From Rhodospirillaceae bacterium (GTDB taxonomy: Bacteria > Pseudomonadota > Alphaproteobacteria > UBA8366), in assembly GCA_002722095.1 (NCBI GenBank), contig PBKG01000002.1:75104-139103 (forward strand): 64,000 nt of DNA. The letters run 5' to 3'. The number at the start of each line of letters is the position of its first letter. The first letter of the stretch is position 1. The translations under genes and the position numbers were made by a program. The notes below the pieces were generated by a model. It was not told the DNA's origin. It was given only the letters and a program-made list of their open reading frames with translations, and did not search any database. This document shows, piece after piece, positions 28,387 to 37,430 of the stretch.

Positions 28387-30024
28387 CTACTCGATCCCGA
28401 CGGTCACCATCTGAGTGTTGCCGAAAGTGGGGATACAGGCCGAATGGCGGCCGGCGCCGCCGGCGACGATGATGACCACCTGATCCGGGCTCGAGAACAG
28501 TTTGACGCCGTCCTTGCCGCCCGGCCCTTGAATACGGCTCGCTTGGCGTTCCTCGTAAAGATGCATCCAGCCATCGGATATCAGCTCACGGGGGATAACG
28601 CACTTCTCAAACAGGAATTCCTTCACGTCCTGCTTGGAAAACCCGGCCTCGGCGATAACGCCCGCATGTTCGGCGCCGAGGGCGACGAGATATTCGTAAT
28701 CGTATTTCGAGTTGTTGCAGGACGTGGTCGACATCACGCTGGCGATACTGGTCAGGATCGCCTCGCCGGTCTCGCCGTAATGGTCATTGACGTTGTGCGG
28801 GCCTTCGCAGCCGAACAGGGTCACCGCGCTTTCATCGGGCCCGTGGCCTTGGTCCACATGGAGCGGCTGCCAGGGGTTGGCCTCTTCGTTCTCGGGAAAA
28901 CAGAACCCGTATTTTGCCGGCGAGCCCATTTGCGACCGGTCGAGTACGCCCGGTACGCCGCCGCCAACATTGGTCATGATCAGGCGCAGCGCGCGACCGA
29001 GCGTGGCATTGGCCTTGTTGCCCTGACCCATGGCGTTGGTCCCTGCGTTCATGCCGAGATTAAGGGCGGCCGGGCCGTTGATCACCATGGCGACGGTGCA
29101 GGGATGAGTAGTCGACTGCAGCGCCTTCAAATTAAGTTTCTCGTCGGTGAGCCCTTTGACCGCGGCGATCAGCGTCGGCATGGCCATGGCATCGCAGCCG
29201 GCCATCACCGCATTGGCCGCGATATTGCCGATTGTCGCCATGCCGAGGCCGGGATCGACCAGGCCCAGCTGTTCGTCCGGGTCGCGCCCGTTCAGCATCT
29301 TTTTCCAAAGCTCCGGCGTCGGCGGCACGATGGGGAGGCCGTCGGTCCAGCTCTTGTAATAGAAGTCGCGGTTGATCTCGGCGAAATCGTCGGGCCCGTC
29401 GAAGGTCTCCGGTGCGCCCGGTGCGTTGAAATCGCACTCGAACAGCGAATCATATTGAACGTTGGATTTCGGCGCGACCTGACGGGCTTTCGCTTCGTCG
29501 GCCAGGGCTACCGCGTCATCCTGCAGATAGCGGGAAATCTCGTCCGCCGCATCGGCGGCAATCTTCTTTACCCGGGGCGGGTCCAACTCGGCGACCGGGT
29601 GGGGCACTAAGGCGATGGGAAGGCCCGGCATGCCGAGACATTCCGCCTCGCCTTTGCCTAGACCGAAGAACTCGTCGGTGCAGACCGTAGCGCACGGAAT
29701 GCCCAGTTTCTCCATCTTGACGGTGTCATGGACACACCACGACGTGCAGGAGCCTCAATCCCCGAAGGCGGCGACGACCGCATGCACCCGGTCGAGCCAT
29801 TTCTGGTCGAAATCGGCGGGCGCGCTGGCATACTTGGAAAAACGGGTGAACTCCAGATGCGGATGGCGCTGCTTCAGCTCATCGGCAACATCGTCGAGAA
29901 ACCGGGTCGCGTTGTTCTTCAAGTTGGAGAACAGGCCCACGACCTTGATATCGTCGAGCGATTTGCGTTCGGCGAGCGCTAGATCGTCGCGCTGAAAGAT
30001 TCCGCATGGGTTCACGAGTTCCAT
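28387..30024 (-). CDS. UGSC-family selenoprotein (in-frame UGA read as selenocysteine)
   Basis: 545 residues counted from the ATG at 30024 (a TTG two codons upstream is possible). An in-frame TGA at 29757-29755 interrupts the frame at residue 90, in the context AFGD-U-GSCTSWCVHD, which is the U-G-S-C motif that names this marine-associated family; some members have Cys there. Codon usage and homology run unbroken on both sides. Residues ~1-175 are the UGSC-like redox domain. From ~213 a second conserved domain (FAEINRDFYYKSWTDGLPIV, then GCEGPHNVNDHYGETG) follows; I do not know its function. The hairpin after the UGA fits a bacterial SECIS. It sits upstream of the AhpD and amidohydrolase genes. 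Standard gene callers would truncate it into two pieces. Confidence 0.88.
29710..29757 (-). promoter_or_regulatory. SECIS-like hairpin directly after the in-frame UGA
   Basis: Minus-strand RNA after the UGA: 21 bases separate it from an apical loop GUCCAUG (29733-29727). The loop is closed by GGUGU at 29738-29734 pairing with ACACC at 29726-29722, extended by wobble pairs. A lower helix CUCC (29752-29749) can pair with GGAG (29713-29710). The loop begins with GU, and the UGA-to-loop distance of about 21 falls in the range known for bacterial SECIS elements that bind SelB. Confidence 0.65.
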
Positions 30025-30145
30025 GAACAAAGGCTAACGCGCGGATTTGCTGGGTGCAAGGGAGCACCGACCGATGGCGCCCACCGGCCCGCTGCGCTAT
30101 AAATATGGAAAGCGAAAAAAGGGCTTTAGCCAGGGAGAAACCATC

Positions 30146-30928
30146 ATGAGCGATTATGAATGCGTGTTGGCAGAGGTCGAAGACGGCGTCGGGATCGTGA
30201 CGCTGAACCGGCCGAAGAAACTAAACGCCATGAACCGAACGCTTAATCTCGAATTGCAGGATGCGGTTAAGAATTTCGATGAGGATGAAAACATCGGCTG
30301 CATCATAATTACCGGTTCCGGTGAGAAGGCCTTTACTGCCGGTGGCGATATCCACGAGCAGGTCGATGACGAATCGCGCGATCCGGAGGAAGTGCTTGCG
30401 GAAAAAACAAAAATTCGCCGCGGCGGGTTCGAAATTTCAGCCTGCCTGACTCCGACCATCGGCATGATGAACGGTCTCGCCTATGGCGGCGGCGCGGTGT
30501 TGGCGTCCTCGCTCGACATGCGGGTCGGTTGCGAACGCACCAAGTTCCGGTTTTTGGCCGCCGCCTACCGGCGGATCAATTCCACCTGGACGCTGCCCAA
30601 TCAGGTCGGCTGGCCGAAGGCGAAGGAGCTCCTGTTCACCGCGCGCATTGTCGAAGCGGAAGAAGCTTTCCAAATCGGGCTGTTGAACCATCTCGTGCCT
30701 TCCTCGGAACTTCGCGCCAAGACGATGGAAGTGGCGCAACAGATTGCCGGTAATTCACGCGAAGCAGTGCGTGGCATCAAATCGATTTTGCTGGAGGACA
30801 TGGGCAAAACTCTCGACGAGCAGTGGAAGAACGAGAAGGACTTCGCCCGCGACGTGATGCCGAATGCGCTCGCGACGGAGGCGTTCCCGGAATTCCTCGC
30901 CCGAAAAGGCAAGGAAGCCGCCGAGTAA
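30146..30928 (+). CDS. Enoyl-CoA hydratase/isomerase family protein
   Basis: 260 residues from the ATG at 30146, behind GGGAGAAACC; a longer open frame upstream is not used. Crotonase motifs are present: VGIVTLNRPKKLNAMNRTL, GSGEKAFTAGGDIHEQ (oxyanion hole) and MMNGLAYGGGAVLASSLDMR. The usual second glutamate region reads RRINSTWTLPNQVG, so the exact reaction is uncertain (hydratase, isomerase or hydrolase). It is divergent from the selenoprotein gene with ~120 bases between the starts, and is followed by a dapB-like gene 22 bases away. Confidence 0.88.
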   Translation: MSDYECVLAEVEDGVGIVTLNRPKKLNAMNRTLNLELQDAVKNFDEDENIGCIIITGSGEKAFTAGGDIHEQVDDESRDPEEVLAEKTKIRRGGFEISACLTPTIGMMNGLAYGGGAVLASSLDMRVGCERTKFRFLAAAYRRINSTWTLPNQVGWPKAKELLFTARIVEAEEAFQIGLLNHLVPSSELRAKTMEVAQQIAGNSREAVRGIKSILLEDMGKTLDEQWKNEKDFARDVMPNALATEAFPEFLARKGKEAAE

Positions 30929-30950
30929 ACGTGTCACGGCAGAGGTTGCT

Positions 30951-31679
30951 TTGGCGACGGAGACCAAGATAAAAGCTGCGCTCTCGGGCGCGGCAGGAAG
31001 TATGGGCCGACGTGTCGGTGCTGCACTTGCCGGTTTGGACGGCGTGGATTTTGTCGCCGGGCTGGTGAAACCGGAGCAGATTGCCGAAAAAGACATTGCA
31101 GCGCGTCTGTTCGACGATGTGTCGGAGACGATCGAGTCCTGCGATGTGTTGCTTGATTTCACCGCCCGCGAGCGGACGATGGAACTGGCGGCATTTTGCG
31201 CCGCCAAGGGGCGCGCATACTTTGTCGGCACGACAGGCCTCACCGCCGACGACCTCAAGGCGCTCGAAAACTTCGCAGCCACCGTCCCAATCCTCTATGC
31301 GCCTAATCTCACCCGAGGGGCCGCGACGCTTTTCGGCATTACCGAGCTATTGGCCGGACGCCTGGGCACCGGATACGACGCGAAAATTCTCGGCCTCCAC
31401 CACAATCGTAAAAAAGAAACGCCGAGCGGTACGTCAGCGGAATTCGCGAGGCGTATCCAGGATGGCCGGAGGGAGGAAACTCCGCCGGAGATCGCGACGT
31501 TGCTTGCCGGGTCCACCTACGGCACCCATGAGATACTTTTTGCCGGTACGAATGACGAAATCCGTATCAGCCATACGGTGACGCGGCCCGAAATTGACAC
31601 GGATGTGTTGGACACCGCGTTGAATTGGCTCGTCGAAAAGGACAATGGCTTTTTCGGCTTACCGGAAATTTTGGCCTGA
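30951..31679 (+). CDS. dapB: 4-hydroxy-tetrahydrodipicolinate reductase-like protein
   Basis: About 242 residues from a TTG at 30951, preceded by AGAGG; no ATG fits. An N-terminal Rossmann motif ALSGAAGSMGRRVG, GTTGLTADD in the NAD-binding part, and the family signature HHNRKKETPSGTSAEFA with the catalytic Lys match DapB of lysine and diaminopimelate synthesis. Gene order is unusual: it lies between a crotonase and an ornithine-cyclodeaminase-family gene. It may be a catabolic paralogue rather than the housekeeping enzyme. Confidence 0.8.
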   Translation: MATETKIKAALSGAAGSMGRRVGAALAGLDGVDFVAGLVKPEQIAEKDIAARLFDDVSETIESCDVLLDFTARERTMELAAFCAAKGRAYFVGTTGLTADDLKALENFAATVPILYAPNLTRGAATLFGITELLAGRLGTGYDAKILGLHHNRKKETPSGTSAEFARRIQDGRREETPPEIATLLAGSTYGTHEILFAGTNDEIRISHTVTRPEIDTDVLDTALNWLVEKDNGFFGLPEILA

Positions 31680-31688
31680 TCTTTCGTA

Positions 31689-32626
31689 ATGTTGGTTATC
31701 GACGAAGCCGGAACCCGAGCGGCGTTGCCGTGGGCTCCGCTGATCGGTGCGATCCGAGAGTGCTTTTGCGAGGGATGCGAAGCGCCGGCCAAGCATGAAC
31801 ATTTCATAGAAGTGCCGGGCGAAACGGATGCGAAACTATTGCTGATGCCCGCTTGGCAGACGGGCGATTACGTGGCGGTCAAAATTGCCACGCTCTTTCC
31901 CGGCAACAGCGCGCGCGAAATGGCGGCGGTAAACGCGAATATGCTGCTTTTAAGTGCCAAAACCGGAGAAATCCTGGCATCGATCGATGGCGGCGAACTG
32001 ACGGCGCGGCGAACGGCGGCGGCATCCGCCTTGGCGGCGGATTATCTTGCGCGGCCCGATGCGCATCATCTTCTCGTCATTGGCACGGGCCGCATCGCCG
32101 CCAATCTGCCGGAAGCTTACAGTGCCGTTCGACCTATCGAACATGTGTCCGTTTGGGGCCGCGATCCGGCGAAAGCGGAACGCCTGGCCGAGACATTCGC
32201 GAATGGTGTCCCAGTTACCGACCTGGCAGCGGCCGTCAGCGCAGCGGACATCGTTTCCACCGCGACCTTAGCCCAAATGCCTGTCCTCGAAGGCGAATGG
32301 CTCTCCCCCGGAACCCATGTGGATCTGATCGGCAATTATTCGCCCGAAAGCCGCGAGGCGGACGATGAGGTGATGCGCCGCGGAAATGTTTTCATCGACG
32401 ATGCGGCAACTCTGAAAAGTCCGGGGATTTGATCTTGGCGATAGAGTCCGGCGCGTTGGCGGAAGATGGCATTCAAGCGGATTTGGCAGCACTTTGTGCC
32501 GGCGCTCACGCAGGACGGAGCTCGGAGTCCGAAATTACCGTCTTTAAATCCGCCGGCGTTGCGCTCGAAGATTATGCAGCGGCAAAACTCGTCTACGAGC
32601 GAAACGCTACGCAATCCACTCGCTGA
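31689..32626 (+). pseudogene. Ornithine cyclodeaminase/mu-crystallin family gene with a -1 frameshift
   Basis: The first frame from the ATG at 31689 reads a normal OCD protein: VKIATLFPGNSAREMAAVNA, DGGELTARRTAAASALAA, and NAD-binding HHLLVIGTGRIAANLPEAY, then ends at 32432. The family motif ESGDL resumes one frame over from about 32417, continuing IESGALAEDG, SESEITVFKSAGVALEDYAA to 32626. One missing base in AAAAGTCC near 32415-32421 restores ESGD. Members act as cyclodeaminases or as imine/amino-acid dehydrogenases. The damage may be genuine or a sequencing error. Its 3' end overlaps the convergent ThDP enzyme by about 20 bases. Confidence 0.85.
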
Positions 32627-34316
32627 CGGGCGCGTTCGCTTCGTTTAGCGGCTGACTTATGACGTCGACCAATGTGGGTCCGTCATGTTCGAAGGCCTGT
32701 TTCAGCACTTTGCCCAATTCCGCCGGGTCTTCGACCTTCCAGCTTTTGACGCCGAAAGCGGCGGCAACCGCGGCGTGATCGGTGCGGCTGAAATCCACCG
32801 AATAATATCGTTCTTCGAAACTCGAACGCTGGCCTGCTTTGATCCAGCCATAGACCGCATTCGAAACGACGATGAAAGTGATCGGCATTTTCTTTCGGAT
32901 GACCGTTTCCAGTTCCCCGCAGGTAAAGCCGAACGAGCCGTCTCCCATGAGCGATACGACTTTGAGATCCGGTCGGCCCACATGGGCCCCCATCGCAGCG
33001 GATAGGGAATAGCCGAGTGCACCGTGGGCTCGGTTGGAGAGAATTCGCCGGCCTGGCGTGTCCTGCTCGAGATACGCGGAAACGTAGGGGCACGGCGTGC
33101 CCGGGTCCGCGATCACGACCGCATCCGGTGGCAGTGTCTTTTGCATTTCGGCGATCAATCGTTCCGGTTTGATCGGTGTGTCATCGCTTGTGGCCAGCGC
33201 TTCGAAAACCGACTGTTTCTCGGCCTTCAGGCGGCTCACTGTCTGGGCACCGCCGACCTCGGAAGGCAAGTCCCCATGAGTGTCGAGTACTGCGTTGATC
33301 GCTTGCAAAACCAGCTTGGCGTCCCCGACCAATGCTACCTCGGTTTCATAGGACGCGCCGATTACATCCGGATCGCAATCGATATGGAGTATGCGAGTCC
33401 CTTTGGCCGGGTAACGCCAGCGCTCGGTGGTTACCGATCCGGCGCGGCAGCCGATGAAGACCACCAGGTCTGCCGCTTCCACCGCCGCTCGTGTCTGTAC
33501 AACTCCCCCGTTGGAGCCAACCACGCCGAGGCAATTCGGGTGGGTGTCCGCCAAGCTACCTTGGCCGGAAACGGTCGTTGCCACGACCAAATCAAGGCGG
33601 GTGGCGAGCTGATCCAAGTCTGGTTCGGCGCCGGCGATCACCACGCCGCCACCGCAAATCACTACGGGATTTTTTGCAGACAGCAAGGCGGCCACCGCAC
33701 GTTCCACATCGGTCCAGTCGGGAGCGTTCGGTTTTGCCGGGAAGCGTTTGTGCGCGTCGTCGGCCCAAACTCCGTCCGCCGCGACCGAACCACGCTGCAC
33801 ATCGATGGGGAATCCCAAATGGGCAGCGCCCGGCCGGCCGGTCGTCATGCTGCGAAAGGCTTGCCGCACCAAGTCCGGTACCATTTCCGAGCGCGGAATG
33901 ACTGCGTTCCACTTGGTGAGCGGTTTGAAGAGCGTCGTCTGATCGAGCTCGGTCAGCGGGTAGTGGCCGATCGAGGTAGTCGCGACATCGGACGTAATGG
34001 CCAAAACCGCCGATGAAGATTCATTCGCTTCTACGACACCGGGGACGATATAGGTCGCGCCACCGCCCGACGGGCCTTCGCAAACGCCGACCTTGTTGGT
34101 GAGCCGCGCATATCCGTCGGCCATATAGGCGGCCGACCGTTCGTCGCGGGTAAGAATATGCTCAATGTCGTGATCGAGCCGATAGAGCGCATCATAGAAA
34201 GGGAGCGTCGTGTCGCCACAAAGACCGAAAATAGTTTTGACGCCGTGGGCTTCCAGCATGCGGACCATGGCTTCAGCGCCGGTCATTTGGTTGGTTTTAG
34301 CCTGATCCGCCATCAT
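32607..34316 (-). CDS. Thiamine-diphosphate-dependent enzyme (acetolactate-synthase-like)
   Basis: 569 residues (an ATG one codon later is equally possible). It has the three-domain ThDP-enzyme layout. The catalytic Glu lies in ILTRDERSAAYMADGYARL, and the ThDP/Mg motif begins at VVSLMGDGSFGFTCGELET. The central domain with VICGGGVVIAG is the NAD/FAD-type fold. It resembles acetolactate synthase, benzoylformate decarboxylase and sulfoacetaldehyde-acetyltransferase-like enzymes; with no small subunit (ilvH) adjacent, a catabolic 2-oxoacid reaction is more likely than valine synthesis. Substrate unknown. Confidence 0.88.
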   Translation of the reverse strand: MMADQAKTNQMTGAEAMVRMLEAHGVKTIFGLCGDTTLPFYDALYRLDHDIEHILTRDERSAAYMADGYARLTNKVGVCEGPSGGGATYIVPGVVEANESSSAVLAITSDVATTSIGHYPLTELDQTTLFKPLTKWNAVIPRSEMVPDLVRQAFRSMTTGRPGAAHLGFPIDVQRGSVAADGVWADDAHKRFPAKPNAPDWTDVERAVAALLSAKNPVVICGGGVVIAGAEPDLDQLATRLDLVVATTVSGQGSLADTHPNCLGVVGSNGGVVQTRAAVEAADLVVFIGCRAGSVTTERWRYPAKGTRILHIDCDPDVIGASYETEVALVGDAKLVLQAINAVLDTHGDLPSEVGGAQTVSRLKAEKQSVFEALATSDDTPIKPERLIAEMQKTLPPDAVVIADPGTPCPYVSAYLEQDTPGRRILSNRAHGALGYSLSAAMGAHVGRPDLKVVSLMGDGSFGFTCGELETVIRKKMPITFIVVSNAVYGWIKAGQRSSFEERYYSVDFSRTDHAAVAAAFGVKSWKVEDPAELGKVLKQAFEHDGPTLVDVISQPLNEANAPVSEWIA

Positions 34317-34329
34317 AGGTGTCCCTTAC

Positions 34330-34377
34330 AAACAAAAAGCCCGGCACCAAGCCCCGAGTTGGCCGTGCGCCGGGCTT
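34330..34377 (-). terminator. Rho-independent terminator after the cupin gene
   Basis: On the minus strand, AAGCCCGGC (from 34377) pairs with GCCGGGCTT ending at 34337, and TTTGTTTG continues leftward from the stem. The loop is about 23 bases with internal structure. It lies between the cupin stop at 34399 and the ThDP-enzyme start at 34316, so the two genes are separate transcripts or only partly linked. Confidence 0.85.
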
Positions 34378-34398
34378 CGGTAATTCGAGAAGTCCAGT

Positions 34399-35193
34399 TT
34401 AGTTCATCTTTTGACCGGGGAGTGCTTCCTTTTCCACATACGCCTTGGGGTCGCGCTTTGCCATTTCGGCCGGGTTGGAGCCGGGCCGTTCGGACGGTCG
34501 CGCAAATTGCATCACCAGTACGTTTGCACCGTCTTTGCCCGAGCGCAAGGTTGGCGCATCTTCGCCGGCTTCCACGTGCATTAGCGAATTCGCCTCGAAA
34601 ATTTTGCCGTCGCGCTCGATGGTGCCGGAGCAGACGAGGATATATTGCCCGCCGCCCGTAGAAGCTTCGGTCTGGCATTCTGCATTCGGACCGAAACGGA
34701 AGCCCACCGCATCGACTCCATCTTCCTGCGGGTCCATCAGCGCTTCGCGTTGCGTCTTTCCTTCGTCCGTCAGCAAAACTTCATGATCGAAAAGGCCGGC
34801 GATATTACGCCCGGCCGGTCCCGGCATCTTGTCGCGATTACCGGGCATCACCCAGTGTCCGCCACTCGCGATGGGACGGAGGGTGAAGAAGGATATGCCG
34901 TCGTCGTTGCCGACAATCGGGCCATACGGGGTATAGGCGTCCGCATATTGGAAGGTGATGGGGGCGACCTTTTGTTTACCCATTCGACCGTCGCCTGCGA
35001 CCACGACTTGGAATTGATCTACATCGTGAAAATGGGGGTCGATCACCGGGTTTGGATACATACGTTCTACCAAAAATCCTTGTGGTCCCGGAGCGATGCT
35101 CCCGGAAACGCCAACATAGTTTCGGCGATATCCCATGCCACCTGGGCGCGGTACTTCCGTACGTTCAGTTTCAGAAATCGGAACAGCTTGCAT
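34399..35193 (-). CDS. Cupin-like protein
   Basis: 264 residues, two-domain cupin-like. PVIDPHFHDVDQFQVVVAGDG supplies the HxH...Q/E metal-binding pattern of cupins. A second beta domain contains GGQYILVCSGTIERDGKIFE and SLMHVEAGEDAP. Cupins include dioxygenases, isomerases and binding proteins; I cannot assign a reaction. It starts with GAGGGAGAG ahead of the ATG and ends at a strong terminator. A CMD-family gene lies 85 bases upstream on the same strand. Confidence 0.7.
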   Translation of the reverse strand: MQAVPISETERTEVPRPGGMGYRRNYVGVSGSIAPGPQGFLVERMYPNPVIDPHFHDVDQFQVVVAGDGRMGKQKVAPITFQYADAYTPYGPIVGNDDGISFFTLRPIASGGHWVMPGNRDKMPGPAGRNIAGLFDHEVLLTDEGKTQREALMDPQEDGVDAVGFRFGPNAECQTEASTGGGQYILVCSGTIERDGKIFEANSLMHVEAGEDAPTLRSGKDGANVLVMQFARPSERPGSNPAEMAKRDPKAYVEKEALPGQKMN

Positions 35194-35278
35194 GCGTACT
35201 CTCCCTCAAAAGCAGTACATGTATGTGGTGTGACCTAACTTTAGTTCATGTCGGATGATTTGTCTCTATCGCGAAGGC

Positions 35279-35671
35279 TTAGATCTTACCCATGTCGGCT
35301 AAAGTCTCTTTTGCGATACGCATCGCCGAGTTGGCCGCCGGAACACCGCCATATATCGCCACATGGAGCAACACTTCGCGAATATCCTCCGGTGTAGCCC
35401 CGGTATTGGCGGTTGTGCGGATGTGAAGCTCGAATTCCTCCCAGCGGCCGAGAGCGGCTAGAATACCGAGCACGATCATGCTCCGTTCTCGGAGGCTGAT
35501 ATCTTCGCGTGCCCAAACATGCCCCCAGGCCGCCTCGGTTATAAGCTGTTGATAGGGTGCGTCGAAGTCGTTTTTGTTCGATTCGGCACGATCTACGTAG
35601 TCATCGCCCAAGGTTTCGCGGCGGCGCGCAAGGCCTGTTGCGAACCGGTCAAATTCGGTCTGTTCGGACAT
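35279..35671 (-). CDS. Carboxymuconolactone decarboxylase-family protein (PcaC-like)
   Basis: 130 residues, the PcaC length. Motifs are YQQLITEAAWGHVWAREDIS, RSMIVLGILAALGRWEEFEL and HIRTTANTGATPEDIREVLL, ending HVAIYGGVPAANSAMRIAKE. There is no CxxC, unlike the AhpD-type protein at 27691, so this one fits the true 4-carboxymuconolactone-decarboxylase branch better. No other protocatechuate genes are present, so pathway assignment is open. A strong AAAGGAG site precedes the ATG. Confidence 0.88.
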   Translation of the reverse strand: MSEQTEFDRFATGLARRRETLGDDYVDRAESNKNDFDAPYQQLITEAAWGHVWAREDISLRERSMIVLGILAALGRWEEFELHIRTTANTGATPEDIREVLLHVAIYGGVPAANSAMRIAKETLADMGKI

Positions 35672-35756
35672 AATTTGTCTCCTTTCGATATATGTTTGCG
35701 TGAGCGTAGTGGTAGCTGACTGTCACTGGGCAAAACCAGGCGCGCACGGAAGGAGA

Positions 35757-37214
35757 CTATTTTTTGCTGCGTCTTTTGGCGGGACGGAGCGCGCGATCGA
35801 TTCCCTTCAACACTTGCGCGTGGGTAATTTGGCCTTTGTTCTTGCGCTTTTGGTCGCAGAGCGCCTCAAGCACCATCGAGGCCTGATCAAAAACCGAATC
35901 CCACTGTTCGGGCTCAGATTGGCGAATGAAGCGCATCGATTTGTACCACGGCGTGGTCGGCTTTTCGGGCATGTAGAGCCAGTAGGGGCGATAGTTCAGT
36001 AGATTCAGAACCGGCGTGCCGATGGTGCCCGCAAGGTGTGCGACGGAACTGTCGGTCATGACAATCAGGTCGAGCCGTTTCAGGAGTGCGGCGGTCATCG
36101 AGAAATCGGTCAGCATGCCCGACAGGTCGGTGATGAGCGTATCGGCCATCGCTTCATGCAGGTCTACCGCGCGAGGGCCTACCTGCAAGCTCACGAATTC
36201 TGCGTTGGGCTGGCGAACGGCAAGATCGATAAATCGTGACACATCGACCGCACGTTCGTGATTGTTTTTGAAGGTCACGCTTCCGGACCAGATGACGCCA
36301 ACTTTTAGGCGACCGCTGGCGAGCGGTTCCATCGGCGCAAATCTTTCCAGCGCGTCCTCGGGAATGTTGAATTCGAGCGGTTTCGGAATTGAGTTGCGAG
36401 TGGTCGCGAAATGGCCGGGCAGGCTCATCATCGGACAGTAAAAATCGTAGTTCAGCGGATACCCCTTGTCGGGGTCGACAAATTCGTCCGCCGGCAGAGT
36501 CTCGAAAAGCCGCCGTAAAGGTTCGCGGGTTTCTACCGCCACGTGGGCACCAAGCTTCTTGACCATTGGGAGGTAGCGCACCATCAACATGGTGTCGCCG
36601 AACCCTTGCTCTCGGGTCAGTACCAGCCGCTTGCCCTCAAGGTTTTCCCCCTTCCAACGTTGTGCTTTGGCCGCGACCGTTGGCACAGGCAGCATTTTCG
36701 CATCCCAGCGCCATTCGAAGGCATCCCAGGCATCTTGGCTCAATCCGGTATAGAGCTGTGTGAAAGCACGGTTCCATTGCAGGCGGGCGTCGTCGGGTGC
36801 ATCGGCGACAAGAGCATCGAATTCCTTCATCGAGTCCGGGAACCGCTTCATATCGCGCAAAAGAAGCGCGTGGTTGAGCTGGATGCTTTTATCATCGGGG
36901 GCGCCCTTGGTCGCAATTTTTGAATGTTGCAGGGCCTCTTTGTGTTGACCGAGGTCGTTCAGCAGGTTGGAAAAGTTTGAGTGAAATCCGGGAGTCCATT
37001 CGCCGCCGGTCAGCATCATCACCTTGCGGTAGCAAGCGAGCGCCCCCGAGTGTTTTCTCAATGCTCGGAGAGCGATGCCAAGGTTCGACCAGGATTCGAC
37101 ATGGTTCCGATCGATGAGCAGAATTCGCTTGTAGATCGCCACGGCATCCTGGTGCTTATCGGATCGCATCAGGTCGACCGCCTGTTTGGTGAGTGCTTGA
37201 ACGTCGTTATTCAT
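35757..37214 (-). CDS. TPR protein with a glycosyltransferase family 9-like domain
   Basis: 485 residues. Residues ~1-170 form tetratricopeptide repeats (HQDAVAIYKRILLIDRNHVE, AWSNLG-type SNLGIALRALRKHSGALACY). Residues ~190-470 resemble the ADP-heptose/GT9 fold, with RLVLTREQGFGDTMLMVRYL and the donor-site region LDLIVMTDSSVAHLAGTIGT followed by PVLNLL. The combination is common in alphaproteobacteria as a putative protein or surface glycosyltransferase. It is divergent from the type I secretion genes across ~216 bases of A/T-rich sequence that probably holds both promoters. Confidence 0.85.
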   Translation of the reverse strand: MNNDVQALTKQAVDLMRSDKHQDAVAIYKRILLIDRNHVESWSNLGIALRALRKHSGALACYRKVMMLTGGEWTPGFHSNFSNLLNDLGQHKEALQHSKIATKGAPDDKSIQLNHALLLRDMKRFPDSMKEFDALVADAPDDARLQWNRAFTQLYTGLSQDAWDAFEWRWDAKMLPVPTVAAKAQRWKGENLEGKRLVLTREQGFGDTMLMVRYLPMVKKLGAHVAVETREPLRRLFETLPADEFVDPDKGYPLNYDFYCPMMSLPGHFATTRNSIPKPLEFNIPEDALERFAPMEPLASGRLKVGVIWSGSVTFKNNHERAVDVSRFIDLAVRQPNAEFVSLQVGPRAVDLHEAMADTLITDLSGMLTDFSMTAALLKRLDLIVMTDSSVAHLAGTIGTPVLNLLNYRPYWLYMPEKPTTPWYKSMRFIRQSEPEQWDSVFDQASMVLEALCDQKRKNKGQITHAQVLKGIDRALRPAKRRSKK

Positions 37215-37430
37215 GTCGGTGAGGTTTAGTTGAAGCCGATGGATATTGCGCGCCTAAAGTAAAGGTTTTCAACAATCAGAGGGAAAAATCGTCTAGGTCA
37301 GCTAAGTCCTTTCTATATATTGAAGAATTATTCAACTAACCACCATATATTGTTGCCTGGACAGGGCGAATCGGTCTAGATATTTCGCAGACGCCAAGTT
37401 TGGCGCAAGTCTAGCAGTCGTTGGGGAACA

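Noticed and set aside
28444..29610. Long plus-strand open frame opposite the selenoprotein gene
   Set aside because: No recognisable motifs and biased composition; the minus-strand protein is well supported.
29755..29757. Treating the TGA as a true stop, with two separate genes
   Set aside because: The UGSC motif spans the codon exactly, the frame continues with conserved sequence, and a SECIS-like hairpin follows.
33024..34016. Plus-strand open frame opposite the ThDP enzyme
   Set aside because: Shadow; the minus-strand protein carries intact ThDP motifs.
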